The translations under genes and the position numbers were made by a program. The notes under the pieces are model-generated. The model was not told the DNA's origin. It made no database searches and saw only the letters and a program-made list of their open reading frames with translations. DNA of 64,000 nucleotides. Source: Amycolatopsis xylanica (GTDB lineage Bacteria > Actinomycetota > Actinomycetes > Mycobacteriales > Pseudonocardiaceae). This document shows, piece by piece, positions 8,901 to 16,993 of this stretch. The stretch spans positions 1,612,001-1,676,000 of the forward strand of contig NZ_FNON01000001.1 in the NCBI RefSeq assembly GCF_900107045.1, read 5' to 3'. The stretch's first letter is position 1, and each line of letters opens with the position of its first letter.

Positions 8901-9479
8901 CGTCGACCGCCGTGAAGCCGAGAGCCGCACCCAGCGCGCCGAAACGGCGGTCAGCGGAATGGTCACCACACCGCCACCGCCGGAATCCGTCGAATACACC
9001 GTCCGCCATGACTTCCCGTCCAAGGAGACGTCGAGGTCGAAGACCGTGGCGAAGCTCGACTGCACCTCGGCGCCCGTGGTGTTGCTCCGCGACCCGTTCG
9101 CGTCGAACGCCGGATCCCCCGGCCGCGCCTCGAAGGTCAGCACGACCGAGCTGACCTGGCACCGCCCCTGCAGGTCCACGATGATCCACTGCCCGTCGCC
9201 TGCGGCGGCCCGCCAACCCGAGCCCTGCACGCCGACCTGCGCGAGCCCGTCGACGGCGAACTCGGCGGGCGTGGCGGCGTAAGCGGTCGACGAGACCTGA
9301 ACGGGCCGGAACAACGCCAGATCGGACGTCGCGGCCTGCTCGGCTTCCTGGTCCGGCGCCCCAGCGGCGACCCCCGGCAGCACCGCGGCCAAGCCGAACC
9401 CGGCCAGCAGCCCCCCACTCGCCGTCAGCAAGCGCCGCCGCGAAACCGAAGACTCATCCGGCTTGAAGTCCTGCGCCAT
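5874..9479 (-). CDS. Tat-exported GH2 exo-beta-D-glucosaminidase-like enzyme with two discoidin domains
   Basis: The 1201-residue secreted enzyme has a twin-arginine signal (SRRRLLTASGG, about 13-23). An F5/8 type C (discoidin) domain follows (about 45-210), then the GH2 sugar-binding and sandwich domains, a second discoidin domain (about 570-690), and a GH2 TIM barrel starting at VFIRGGSWGWD. The acid/base Glu lies in WFGCNEGNPP and the probable nucleophile in WSEIGLPTV, as in CsxA-type enzymes that trim GlcN from chitosan oligomers. The start at 9479 has GGAG 7 nt upstream; a start 27 nt earlier does not. A LacI-type operator and a -35/-10 pair lie just upstream. Other GH2 specificities (mannosidase-like) cannot be excluded. 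Confidence 0.88.
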   Translation of the reverse strand: MAQDFKPDESSVSRRRLLTASGGLLAGFGLAAVLPGVAAGAPDQEAEQAATSDLALFRPVQVSSTAYAATPAEFAVDGLAQVGVQGSGWRAAAGDGQWIIVDLQGRCQVSSVVLTFEARPGDPAFDANGSRSNTTGAEVQSSFATVFDLDVSLDGKSWRTVYSTDSGGGGVVTIPLTAVSARWVRLSASRRSTTNPLGLNGFQVYGTTRDARQPVRGWTSFPMRNHDAPPALTVAPDGTVPVESGWVLTMQDWAPSTDGATLSGTEVDTRGWLKATVPGTVLGSLVEQGQLPDPVFGMNNMHIPEALSRHAWWYRRVFGLPRGLDVSAGRHVWLEFDGVNHEAQIWLNGANLGTLSHPFGRAAFDVTAALRRSGDQTLAVKISPMPLPGSPGDKGPAGYAFVDADTTMFKNSPTYLAVSGWDWMPAVRDRASGIWDHVRLRSTGAAVLGDARVDTKVPDTSVAEVTITVPVRNAAATAQRVKVTAAFDTVSVSSTVMVPAGQTADVVFAPPVFPQLRLRDPKLWWPNGYGDANLHDLTLTAAIGAAVSDRRTIQVGFRQIGYQYDLPIVISDGRATQTVDLAPRNARYVRMQGLRRATSWGFSLWTMSVVDSKAPGDDLAKGKTATSSTVADGNPPERAVDGDPNTRWTSSYEDDQWLQVDLGAATAFDRVVLTWETAYAATFKIQVSADGQDWVDAASVDNAPKPLVILVNGVKVFIRGGSWGWDELLRRMPAERTDAVVAMHRDMNFTLIRNWVGSSYREELFAACDKYGILLWNEFWLGWSADPANHDIFLAQAKDTVLRYRHHACATIWFGCNEGNPPAALDKALREIVTGNTDLLYQGNSAGGVITGDGPYRWLDPKQYFTGEATGGKKGFWSEIGLPTVSVVESMRNLVGPGEAGWPIGAPWFLHDWSTNGNQSPQGYLAAIDARLAPSSSLAEFCRKAQFVNYESMRAIFEAWNAKLWADASGVLLWMSHPAWHSTVWQTYDYDLDVNGSYYGSRKGSEPRHVQADLSDWSVSAINHTPAALIGVTVTAELFGLDGKSLAAPQRQTLDVAPVSSARAFVVPFADNLPAFHLLRLTLRDAGGAVLSENTYWRYRTDTAMRTLNQLARTELATDLRPSGKDGYTATVRNTGQTVAAMVRLSLRESNGTDRVLPTFYGDNYFWLLPGESRTVTITTRRPVSQARLSVEAYNVPARTS

Positions 9480-9500
9480 GGGGTGACTCCGCTCTGCGAG

Positions 9501-9546
9501 TGACAACGTTGCCAGGAAGACTCTGCCGGGTGGTTCCTGCCGTCAA
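9501..9546 (-). promoter_or_regulatory. Promoter with LacI-type operator for the GH2 gene
   Basis: On the minus strand a TTGACG -35 (9541-9546) is followed by a 17-bp spacer and GAGTCT (9518-9523). Directly downstream is the near-perfect palindrome TGGCAACGTTGTCA (9501-9514), the typical LacI/GalR-family operator core. It would overlap the transcription start and lies 21 bp before the GH2 start codon, so sugar-responsive repression is likely. The cognate repressor gene is not next to it. Confidence 0.6.
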
Positions 9547-9689
9547 GGCGACAAAGAAGACAGAAACCGAGAGCGCTGACATCGATGTCACACGACCTGC
9601 GGAAACCCATTCATCAAACATTTTGCGAGATCCGCTGTCACATCTCGCCGGGCTACCGAGTCTGATCATCACCACACGAAGGGACCCCG

Positions 9690-10097
9690 ATGAACAACCT
9701 CACGATCCGCCTGGCCCTGCTGATCCCGTTCGGCGAGGAACTCGTCGTAGGCGGGTGGAACCAGCTCTTCCCGCGCGGTTTCTACGACAACTTCCCCACG
9801 GTGGACCTCACGCCCCCGTTCAGCGAGCATTTCGCCCGCGACTTCGGCGGCGCGACACTCGGCCTCGCCCTCATCCTCGGCATCGCCCTGGTCAAGCCGA
9901 AGACCCACTTCGTCGTGCCCGCGGCGTTGGCGTACCTGGCGTTCGCCGTCCCGCACTTCTTCTTCCACCTGCTCAACATGGACGCCGCCAGCCATGGCCA
10001 GAAGATGTTCCTGACGATCGGCAACGCGGCGGTCGCCCTGTTCGCACTGGCCGCGATCGCTCTGGCCGTCGGCCGCGACCGCCGCTCAGCCGAGTGA
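9690..10097 (+). CDS. Small four-helix membrane protein, unknown function
   Basis: The 135-residue protein has about four hydrophobic helices (near residues 5-20, 48-66, 72-92 and 106-126) with polar loops and no catalytic motif that I recognise. It begins MNNLTIRLALLIPFGEELVV and has GAAGGGA 5 nt before the ATG. Comparable short integral membrane proteins occur widely in actinomycetes under DUF names. Its end overlaps the convergent aminotransferase by 12 bp. No function is proposed. Confidence 0.7.
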   Translation: MNNLTIRLALLIPFGEELVVGGWNQLFPRGFYDNFPTVDLTPPFSEHFARDFGGATLGLALILGIALVKPKTHFVVPAALAYLAFAVPHFFFHLLNMDAASHGQKMFLTIGNAAVALFALAAIALAVGRDRRSAE

Positions 10098-11249
10098 CGC
10101 CTCGAACCGGGCACGCAGGTCGGCGAGGCGATGCGCCGGCTCGTTGGCGAACACGAGCCGCAGGTAGTGATCACCGCTTGGTCCCCACCCGGACATCGGC
10201 GTGGCCGCCACCTTGCCGAGCCGCAGCAGCCGCCGGGAAAGCTCGGCTGGACTGGTGCCCAGCGGCGCGGTGTCGACCAGCAGTGACCAGCCGCCGTGGG
10301 GCCGCACGATCGGGTAACCGTCCAGCTGCGCGACGACGGTTTCCGCGCGGTGGCGCCATTCCGCGGTCGCGGCCGCGATGTCGGCGTCGGCGTCCGGAGC
10401 GGTGAGGGCCGCGGCCACGGCCTGCTGGGCCAGTCCGACTTGGCAGACCACATTGGTCAGGCCCACCAGGCGGATGTCGGCCATGATGGTGGCCGGGCCG
10501 ACCACCCAGCCCACCCGCCACCCGATCATGCGCAGCTCTTTCGACGCCGATCCGACGGTGATCACCTTGTCCGCCAAGCCCTCGTGCGCGGCGGGATGGT
10601 CCGGCGGCGTGCCGTCGAAGCGGATGCGTTCCATGGCGGCGTCGTAGATCAGCCAGGCGCCGTACCGCTCGCAGGCGGGCGCGAGTGCTGCCCAGTGGCG
10701 GTGGTCGAGCAGGAGACCGGTCGGCATGGACGGGCTCATCATCAGGACCGCGGCCGTCGCCGGGCCGACGGCCGCGGCCAGGCGCTCCGGGTCCACGGAC
10801 CAGCCCTTGTCACCGTTGGGTTCGGCGGGGACGAAGCGCGGGACGCCGCCCGCGAGCCGGATGCGGTTGACCAGTCCCGCGTAGGCCGGGTCGGTGAGCA
10901 CGACTTCCTGGCCGGGTTCGACGGTGGCCAGCAAGGTGTTCAGCACGCCGTTGAGTCCACCCGCGACACTCACGCATTCGGTGGCGGGATCGTAGACGCG
11001 ACCGGCGATCCGGCCGACATGCGCGGTGGCGGCTTCTCGCAGGGAGCCGTGCCCCTGGAACGGAAGATAGCTGTTGGCGGCGTCGTCGTCGATGGCGGTG
11101 TGGGTGGCTTCGAGCGCTGATCGCGGTGGGCGGAGGTCGGTGTCGAGGTTCTCCAGGCGGAGCACGTCAGGGTCGGCCAACGCGTCGGCGGCGTCGCCGA
11201 TGATGTCCACCCCGATGCCGGGGATGTGGCGTAATCGGCTCACGGTCAT
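10086..11249 (-). CDS. PLP-dependent aminotransferase, class I/II fold
   Basis: The 387-residue protein is a fold-type I aminotransferase. The glycine-rich PLP-phosphate region is at SVAGGLNGVLNT, the PLP-nitrogen aspartate in LIYDAAME, and the Schiff-base lysine in TVGSASKELRMIGWRVG. The C-terminal domain closes with YLRLVFANEPAHR, containing the carboxylate-binding Arg. AAAGGAG lies 9 nt before the ATG at 11249, which decides against an earlier in-frame start. The substrate is not predictable; neighbours (membrane protein, HNH element) give no pathway. Confidence 0.85.
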   Translation of the reverse strand: MTVSRLRHIPGIGVDIIGDAADALADPDVLRLENLDTDLRPPRSALEATHTAIDDDAANSYLPFQGHGSLREAATAHVGRIAGRVYDPATECVSVAGGLNGVLNTLLATVEPGQEVVLTDPAYAGLVNRIRLAGGVPRFVPAEPNGDKGWSVDPERLAAAVGPATAAVLMMSPSMPTGLLLDHRHWAALAPACERYGAWLIYDAAMERIRFDGTPPDHPAAHEGLADKVITVGSASKELRMIGWRVGWVVGPATIMADIRLVGLTNVVCQVGLAQQAVAAALTAPDADADIAAATAEWRHRAETVVAQLDGYPIVRPHGGWSLLVDTAPLGTSPAELSRRLLRLGKVAATPMSGWGPSGDHYLRLVFANEPAHRLADLRARFEASLG

Positions 11250-11528
11250 CGCAAGGTTCTCCTTTGTCCGCATCGGATTTGCAGGGTAGCGACCGAAGTG
11301 TTTGCCGGGTCAGATTTAAAGACATCCCGTATGGACATTTCCGCTCCGGGGTCGGGTGGTGTTTGGGGTCACCGCGGAAATATCCATACGGACCGAGGGC
11401 ACGGTGGTCGGATTCCGTTGTGGCTCACCGGAAACCCCGGACGATACTTGCTGCCCGCCTGAGTGCTGGGTCGACCAGCCCGGCGTGTCCAGTGGCATAT
11501 GACTCTGAACACGCGTAGAGTGGAAGGC

Positions 11529-12791
11529 ATGATCAGCACCGATAGTCCTGACACCGCAGCACCACCGGAGTGGTGGCGCTGCGAGAAGGATGCGCTGCTG
11601 CTCGCCTATGTCGCCCGCGAACGAGAGAAACGGCGGTTGGAGGCCGAGCAGGGACAAATCCTGGCCGAGATCGAGTCTCGTGGGGTGAAGGAGGTGACCG
11701 GCTACGCCACGTTGCCGGGGATGCTGGTCGATTGGGTGCAGATCAAGCACTCCGAGGCCAAAGCTCGCGTGGATCGCGCGCGTGCGCTCAACCCGCGCCA
11801 GGATGGCGGCACCCGCATTCCGGCGCTGGCCCCGCATGCCGCCGTGGCGGCGTTGAATGGGGATCTCGGTGCGGCGCAGTTGGATCCGATCATCGCCGCC
11901 CTCGGCGCACTCCCGCCCACAGTCTCAGCCGAGGATCGGGAGGCCGGGGAAGAGATCCTGATCAACCTGGCGCGGACCGCTGGGCCTCGGCAGATCAGTC
12001 ACGCCGCGAAGAACCTGCGCGACCGGCTTGATCCGGACGGACGGGAGCCGAAGGATCCCGATCCGGCGGAGCCGCGTCATGAACTCGGGTTCGTGAGCCA
12101 CCGCGACGGCACCCACGGCATAAAGATCAAAACCGACGCCGAAACCATCGCCCGCCTCAAGGCCGTCTTGGATCCGCTCGCCAAGCCTCGCCCCGCGTCC
12201 GAGGAAGAAGGCCGGGACACCCGCTCGCAGTGGGAACGTCTCGGGGACGCGTTCGCCACCCTCGTCCGCATCGGCATGAGCAACCCGAAGATCCCGAGCC
12301 AGGCCGGGGACAGCGTGCACGTCGTGGTCACCGTCGGCCTCGACGAACTCAAAACCGGCATCGGGCGGGCGTGCCTGGATCTAGTCGGCGATATCAGCGC
12401 CACCGAAGCACGCCTGCTCGCCTGCGACTGCAAAGTCATTCCAGTCACCCTCGGCTCTCATGGCGAGCCCTTGGATGTGGGGCGGGCTCAACGCCTGGCC
12501 ACCCCGGCACAGCGGCGCGCGCTCGCGATCCGCGATGGCGGCTGCGCCTTCCCCGGCTGCGACGCACCGCCGCAGCAATGCACCGCCCACCACATCGTTT
12601 TCTGGGCTCACCACGGGGAAACCCGGATCGACAATCTCGTGCTGCTCTGCGGCAAGCACCACCGGCTCATCCACAACAGCGACTGGGAGGTGCGGATCGC
12701 CAGCGACGGATATCCCGAGTTCATTCCACCGGCGTTCATCGACCCCGCGCGCACACCCCGCCGCAACACCCTCCACAGCACCAGAACCTGA
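11529..12791 (+). CDS. DUF222 / HNH endonuclease-domain protein (13E12 family)
   Basis: The 420-residue protein has an N-terminal DUF222 region (about 20-330) and a C-terminal HNH nuclease domain (about 345-400). The latter carries CAFPGCDAPPQQC, the histidine pair in TAHHIVFWAHHGETR, and LVLLCGKHHRLIHNSDWEV. This is the architecture of the multicopy REP13E12 proteins of actinobacteria. Their biological role is unsettled; DNA cleavage or mobility is inferred from the HNH fold. The ATG at 11529 aligns with the start retained in the second copy at 23139. Confidence 0.9.
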   Translation: MISTDSPDTAAPPEWWRCEKDALLLAYVAREREKRRLEAEQGQILAEIESRGVKEVTGYATLPGMLVDWVQIKHSEAKARVDRARALNPRQDGGTRIPALAPHAAVAALNGDLGAAQLDPIIAALGALPPTVSAEDREAGEEILINLARTAGPRQISHAAKNLRDRLDPDGREPKDPDPAEPRHELGFVSHRDGTHGIKIKTDAETIARLKAVLDPLAKPRPASEEEGRDTRSQWERLGDAFATLVRIGMSNPKIPSQAGDSVHVVVTVGLDELKTGIGRACLDLVGDISATEARLLACDCKVIPVTLGSHGEPLDVGRAQRLATPAQRRALAIRDGGCAFPGCDAPPQQCTAHHIVFWAHHGETRIDNLVLLCGKHHRLIHNSDWEVRIASDGYPEFIPPAFIDPARTPRRNTLHSTRT

Positions 12792-12977
12792 GCCCGACCA
12801 CAAGCCCTCGAAGAGGGCCAAACAGGGTCCACCACGGACCGCCCGGTTACCGATCTCCTTCAGCACGTTCAGTGCCGCACCCCAGCATCGCGCACGTACG
12901 GAACCGGCCACGTCGCGGCGCGATCAGGCCGGCCTAATCCATCGGCAGAGAGCCTGACCGGATAGTGCGCGGGGCTC

Positions 12978-12996
12978 TCGGCCACTCGACGGCCGA
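12978..12996 (+). terminator. Hairpin downstream of HNH gene
   Basis: TCGGCC-ACTCGAC-GGCCGA forms a 6-bp stem with a 7-nt loop, extendable by a GGGG/CCCC outer stem. The same structure recurs in element 2 at 24158-24186, so it is part of the repeat. Confidence 0.5.
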
Positions 12997-13494
12997 AACC
13001 CCCGCACGCCACGGCACCACCCCGCCCGGCCAAGCCCGCCCGGCCAAGCCCGCCACCCCGCCCCGCCCCGGCCCGGCCCGGCTTCTCAAGCAGGGCGGAC
13101 CAAACCACCCCACCGCTGGCCTTCCACCCACCATCGCCCACCCGCCCGGCCGAAGCAGCCCGACTCAACGCCCAGGCGAGCGGCAAGTACCCGGCCGGGG
13201 TTTCTGGTGAGCCGAAGCGGCGTTGTGGCCACGACGTCGCGTCTCTGCCCTCGCTGATGCCAGGCATGAAGCGAGGGTGCCATTGGGTGCGTAATAAGCA
13301 CTCGAGGGCAACCTCACCTCAAGCGAGCATGCCCGGACAAGGTCACCCGCGCACGCCGACCACCCCTCAACGAGCAGAACCCCCGCGCCCAGAGGCCGGG
13401 CGGACGCGTTGGCGCGATGTTGGCGGCGCTTTGGCGCGGTCGGACATCGTCGTCCCCGACCCGCTGTTCGGACATCCCGGGGGGAGGTGCACCC

Positions 13495-13578
13495 ATGAAG
13501 AAGATCCAGATCCGCAAGGCCGGCTCCGTCCGCCTGACCGCGGCCGCTTGCAAGAAGTACGTCGTCAAGCCGTCCTGA
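13495..13578 (+). CDS. 27-residue peptide, candidate RiPP precursor
   Basis: The open frame encodes MKKIQIRKAGSVRLT, then AAACKKYVVKPS, and has a near-ideal GGAGG 7 nt before the ATG, which argues that it is translated. It carries a lysine/arginine-rich N-terminus, a short Ala run, a single Cys and a basic tail. It is followed 77 bp later by a PqqD-like/M50 membrane protease gene on the same strand. A small basic peptide next to a leader-recognition domain and a membrane protease is typical of ribosomally made, modified peptides. I do not recognise the peptide family, and no classical maturase (radical SAM, LanM, YcaO) is next to it. Confidence 0.6.
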   Translation: MKKIQIRKAGSVRLTAAACKKYVVKPS

Positions 13579-13655
13579 CGCACAGCCCCGTGGGCGCCGG
13601 GTGCGCACCACGCACGCACCCGGCGCCACCACCACGAACGCGAGAAGGCATGGAT

Positions 13656-14867
13656 GTGACCGATTCCCGATTCGACCAGCACCGGCCGCTGGCGCTCCAC
13701 TCGCTCGTCTACCTCGACGAAGGCGAGGAGGTCACGGTCGGGCGTGAGGACGTCGACTCCTACGCGATCCTGCCCCGCGACGGGGCCGCGCTGGTGCGCA
13801 GGCTCGCGGCCGGGATGACCCCGGCGCAGGCCGGGACCTGGTACTCAACGGAATACGGCGAGAAGGTCGACATCGATGACGTGCTCGAATGCCTGGACGA
13901 ACTCGGCTTCCTTCGCGCGGCCGAAGAGGCCGCCGTCGTCACGAAGCCCCTGCGTTGGCAGCGGCTCGGCGGCGCGGTCTTCTCCCCCGCGGCCTGGCTG
14001 CTCTACGCCGTCGTGTTCGGGTGGGCGATCATCGCCACGGTGCTGCGTCCCGATCTCGTGCCGCATCCACGCAACATCTTCTTCACCGACTACTACACGC
14101 TCATCGACGTCGTGCTGTTCGCCGTCGCGATCCCGCTGGTGCTGATCCACGAGGCGTTCCACGCGCTGGCGGGCCGGCGGATCGGGGTGCGCTCGACGCT
14201 GACCGTCGGGCGCAGGCTGTACTTCATCGTGCTGGAGACGTCGCTGGACGGGCTGGTCGCGGTCCCCCGCCGGAAACGGTACCTGCCCATTCTCGCGGGG
14301 ATGTTCGCCGATCTGCTGGGGGTGGCGATCTTGACCGTCGCCGCGGATCTCACCCGGGACAACGGGGCGCTGTCCTTCACCGGCAAGCTGTGCCTGGCGA
14401 TCGTGTTCGCCGCGCTCATGCGTGTGGTCTGGCAATTCTTCTTCTACCTGCGCACCGACGTCTACGTGCTCATTTCGACCGTGCTGGGGTGCGTCGACCT
14501 GCACACGACCGCCAAGCGGGCGCTGGCCAACCGGTGGCACGAACTGCGCGGCAGGCCCGATCGTCTGTCCGATCCGGACAGGTGGCATCCGGCCGACCGG
14601 AAGGCGGCTCGCTGGTATTCCTGGCTGATCGTCGCCGGGTACACGGTCAGCGTCTCCACCGTGCTTTTCACCGGAATCCCGATCGCCTACCAAACCTTCG
14701 CCGGGGTTTTCGGGCATTTCAGTGGTGACGCGAGCGTCACGCACCGGCTCGACTCGATCGTTTTCCTGCTCCTTTTCCTGGGTGAGGTCGCCGTCTTCGG
14801 CTGGCTGATCGTCCGGGATCGGCGCGACCGCCGCCGCGAACGGCGCTTCGACCACGTCATCAGCTGA
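13656..14867 (+). CDS. Membrane metalloprotease with PqqD-like N-terminal domain (M50-type)
   Basis: The roughly 403-residue protein starts with a PqqD-like winged-helix module (about 1-90). It then has some six membrane helices and an HEAFH zinc motif inside the membrane region (about residues 165-169). A candidate third ligand Asp lies in GCVDLHTT (about 281). M50 proteases cut within or near membranes, and PqqD-like domains bind RiPP leader peptides. This supports maturation or export of the 27-residue peptide. The GTG at 13656 has AGAAGG 7 nt upstream; the ATG at 13650 has only a 1-nt spacing. The next gene starts 11 nt after the stop, so an operon is likely. Confidence 0.8.
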   Translation: MTDSRFDQHRPLALHSLVYLDEGEEVTVGREDVDSYAILPRDGAALVRRLAAGMTPAQAGTWYSTEYGEKVDIDDVLECLDELGFLRAAEEAAVVTKPLRWQRLGGAVFSPAAWLLYAVVFGWAIIATVLRPDLVPHPRNIFFTDYYTLIDVVLFAVAIPLVLIHEAFHALAGRRIGVRSTLTVGRRLYFIVLETSLDGLVAVPRRKRYLPILAGMFADLLGVAILTVAADLTRDNGALSFTGKLCLAIVFAALMRVVWQFFFYLRTDVYVLISTVLGCVDLHTTAKRALANRWHELRGRPDRLSDPDRWHPADRKAARWYSWLIVAGYTVSVSTVLFTGIPIAYQTFAGVFGHFSGDASVTHRLDSIVFLLLFLGEVAVFGWLIVRDRRDRRRERRFDHVIS

Positions 14868-14878
14868 AAGGACCTCAG

Positions 14879-16990
14879 ATGCGCACGCACCACTGGGTCG
14901 CCGGGGCGCGCCGCCGCGACCGCGAACGCACCATCGCCGGGCTCGCGCTGCCCCCGGTGCTGGCCTCGATCGACGCGCACCGCCGGTTGCGCGGGCCGTA
15001 CACCGCCGCGGGCACGCTGGTCCGGCAGATCGCCGGTGACCTGCTCACCCGGCTGCCCGAGCTGGGGCCACGCCACAACACCGAGCTGCTTTCGGCCGCC
15101 CCCGAGCTGATCGACACGATCCCCACCGCGTGGGTCGGTCTGGAGTGGACGGTCGGCGAAGGTGAGCGCACCCGCTACTTCTCGCGCCTGCACACGGTCA
15201 ACGTGGCGAACGGGTTCGCCGAGATCCTCCGCGACTACCTCGCCGCGCTCGACGACGGCCCGCGGACGCTGATCGTCGACAACGCGCACCTGGCCGACCC
15301 CAGCGACCAGGAACTGCTCGCGGTGCTGCTGCGGCGGCGCGACCTTCCACTGCTGACACTCGTCGTCGGGACCGGCACCGGGCCGCTCGCCGACCCGCCC
15401 GGCGAGACCCCGGTGTCGCTGCGTGGCTCGCTGGCCGCACACGCACGGCGTGTCGAGGCGGTTAAGTCCGATGACGCCGCCGCTGTCACCGAGGACGAGG
15501 TCGCCGCGCTCGCCAAGTCCTATGTGGACGGTGATGGGGTGAGCGACGACCCACGGCTGCGCGAGGCTTACCTGCGGTTGCCAGCGCCGCAGCGGGCCGC
15601 GCTGCATGATGACCGGGCGCGAGTGCTCGCCGAGCGGGATGAGTTCTCCTTGCGGCTGGGCGCGATCCCCTATCACGCCGAGCACGGCACCGACCCGCGC
15701 GGCTTGGGGGTGCGCGCGGTCCGGCTGGCCATGGAGCACTGCCGCAACATCGGCCTCTACCACGCGTCCGCCGACCTCGCGCTGCGCGGCCGCGCGCTGG
15801 TCGGCAAGGAGACCGACCCGGAACTGTGGTGGCGGTTCGGCGAGGAGGCCGCGGTGTCGATGGCCTCGCTGGGCCGGGCGGCCGAGTCCGAGGCGATCCT
15901 GCACGAGGCGCGGGCCGCGACCAGCGACCCGGGCGTGCACATGAACGTCTCGTACACGCTGTCCATGCTCTACGCCCGCCACTACTCCGACGGCGAGCGC
16001 GACTTCGACAAGGCGCGCGCGTGGATCAACCAGACGATCGCGATCGCGACCCTGCTGGAGGAACCCAAGAAGCGGGTGTTCCAGTCCGTGTTCAGCCGCA
16101 ACGGACTCGCGCTGATCGAGGTGCGGCAGAAGCGGCCCGAGGAGGCATTGCGCCTGCTCGAAGACGGCATGGCGGAGCTGGAACGGGATCTCGGGCCCGA
16201 CGAGCAGGCGCTGCACCGCAGCGTGCTGCGCTACAACCGGGGACAGGTGCTGGCCATGATGGGACGGCTGGAGGAGGCGCTCGCCGACTACCAGGCGGTC
16301 ATCGAGGTGGACCCTGAGTTCTCCGAGCACCACTTCAACGTGGGCAACCTGCTGCGCCAGCTGGGCCGTCACACCGAGGCGCTGCGGGCCTACGAACACG
16401 CCCTCAGCCTCGACCCGCCGTTTCCCGAGTGCTACTACAACCTGGCCGACACCCGCCGCGAGCTGGGCGATGACGAGCAGGCGCTGGCCGACTTCGGCTA
16501 CGTCATCGAACTCGACCCGGCGCACGTGGACGCGCGGATCAACCGGGCGGGCATGCTGCGCGACCGCGACGACCTGGCCGGCGCCTGGGAGGACGTCACC
16601 GCCGGGCTCGAGCTGGCCCCGCGCAACCCGCATCTGTTGTGCCTCAAGGGAAGCCTGCTCGCCGAGCAGGGTGACGCGAGGGCGGCCATCGAGGCTCTCA
16701 CCGCCGCGCTGGAGGCCGACCCGAAGCTCGCCGAGGCGTGGGCACTGCGCGGCGGGCTCGCCTACGACGCGGGCCGTACCGGGGACGCGGTGGCCGATCT
16801 GGACCACGCGGTCGCGCTCGCCGACCAGCCCGCCTTCCGCTACAACCGCGGGGTCATCCACCAGGAGCGCGGCAGCCTGGCCGAGGCGATCGCCGACTAC
16901 CAGGCGGTGCTGACGGCGACCGACGACGAGGACGCCCGCGACCGGCTGGATTCCTGCCAGCGCGCGTACAGCGCCCGCGTCGGGGTGTGA
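14879..16990 (+). CDS. TPR protein with degenerate STAND-like N-terminal region
   Basis: The 703-residue protein opens with a conserved actinomycete block (HRRLRGPYTAAG, residues about 36-47) and a Walker-B-like RTLIVDNAHLADPSD (about 129-143). No Walker A (GxxxxGKT) is visible, so ATP hydrolysis is doubtful. From about residue 300 onward come tetratricopeptide repeats (for example EEALADYQAVIEVDPEF, TEALRAYEHALSLDPPF, EQALADFGYVIELDPAH). It probably serves as a protein-protein scaffold or regulator. It sits between the M50 protease and the flavin reductase genes (gaps of 11 and 3 bp), so it is part of the same transcript. Confidence 0.8.
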   Translation: MRTHHWVAGARRRDRERTIAGLALPPVLASIDAHRRLRGPYTAAGTLVRQIAGDLLTRLPELGPRHNTELLSAAPELIDTIPTAWVGLEWTVGEGERTRYFSRLHTVNVANGFAEILRDYLAALDDGPRTLIVDNAHLADPSDQELLAVLLRRRDLPLLTLVVGTGTGPLADPPGETPVSLRGSLAAHARRVEAVKSDDAAAVTEDEVAALAKSYVDGDGVSDDPRLREAYLRLPAPQRAALHDDRARVLAERDEFSLRLGAIPYHAEHGTDPRGLGVRAVRLAMEHCRNIGLYHASADLALRGRALVGKETDPELWWRFGEEAAVSMASLGRAAESEAILHEARAATSDPGVHMNVSYTLSMLYARHYSDGERDFDKARAWINQTIAIATLLEEPKKRVFQSVFSRNGLALIEVRQKRPEEALRLLEDGMAELERDLGPDEQALHRSVLRYNRGQVLAMMGRLEEALADYQAVIEVDPEFSEHHFNVGNLLRQLGRHTEALRAYEHALSLDPPFPECYYNLADTRRELGDDEQALADFGYVIELDPAHVDARINRAGMLRDRDDLAGAWEDVTAGLELAPRNPHLLCLKGSLLAEQGDARAAIEALTAALEADPKLAEAWALRGGLAYDAGRTGDAVADLDHAVALADQPAFRYNRGVIHQERGSLAEAIADYQAVLTATDDEDARDRLDSCQRAYSARVGV

Positions 16991-16993
16991 GCC

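Larger units (their letters stand above)
11305..13231 (+). mobile_element. DUF222-HNH repeat element 1 (13E12-like) with inverted terminal segments
   Basis: The left terminal segment (11305-11528) matches 22916-23138 almost base for base. It includes a dyad of 18-bp arms (11327-11344 and 11374-11391, 17 of 18 paired). The central part is an intact DUF222-HNH gene, followed by a hairpin (12978-12996). A right segment at about 13155-13228 is an inverted copy of the inner part of the left end (shared cores: AACGCCCAGGCG, then CAAGTACC, then GGGGTTTCTGGTGAGCC). The outer dyad is missing on the right, so that end is truncated. The 12,792-13,494 gap otherwise contains only a proline-codon-rich GC tract with no supported gene. 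Confidence 0.7.

Noticed and set aside
13230-13494. Coding region upstream of the 27-residue peptide.
   Set aside because: The open frames are proline/arginine-rich, without a ribosome-binding site or recognisable domain.
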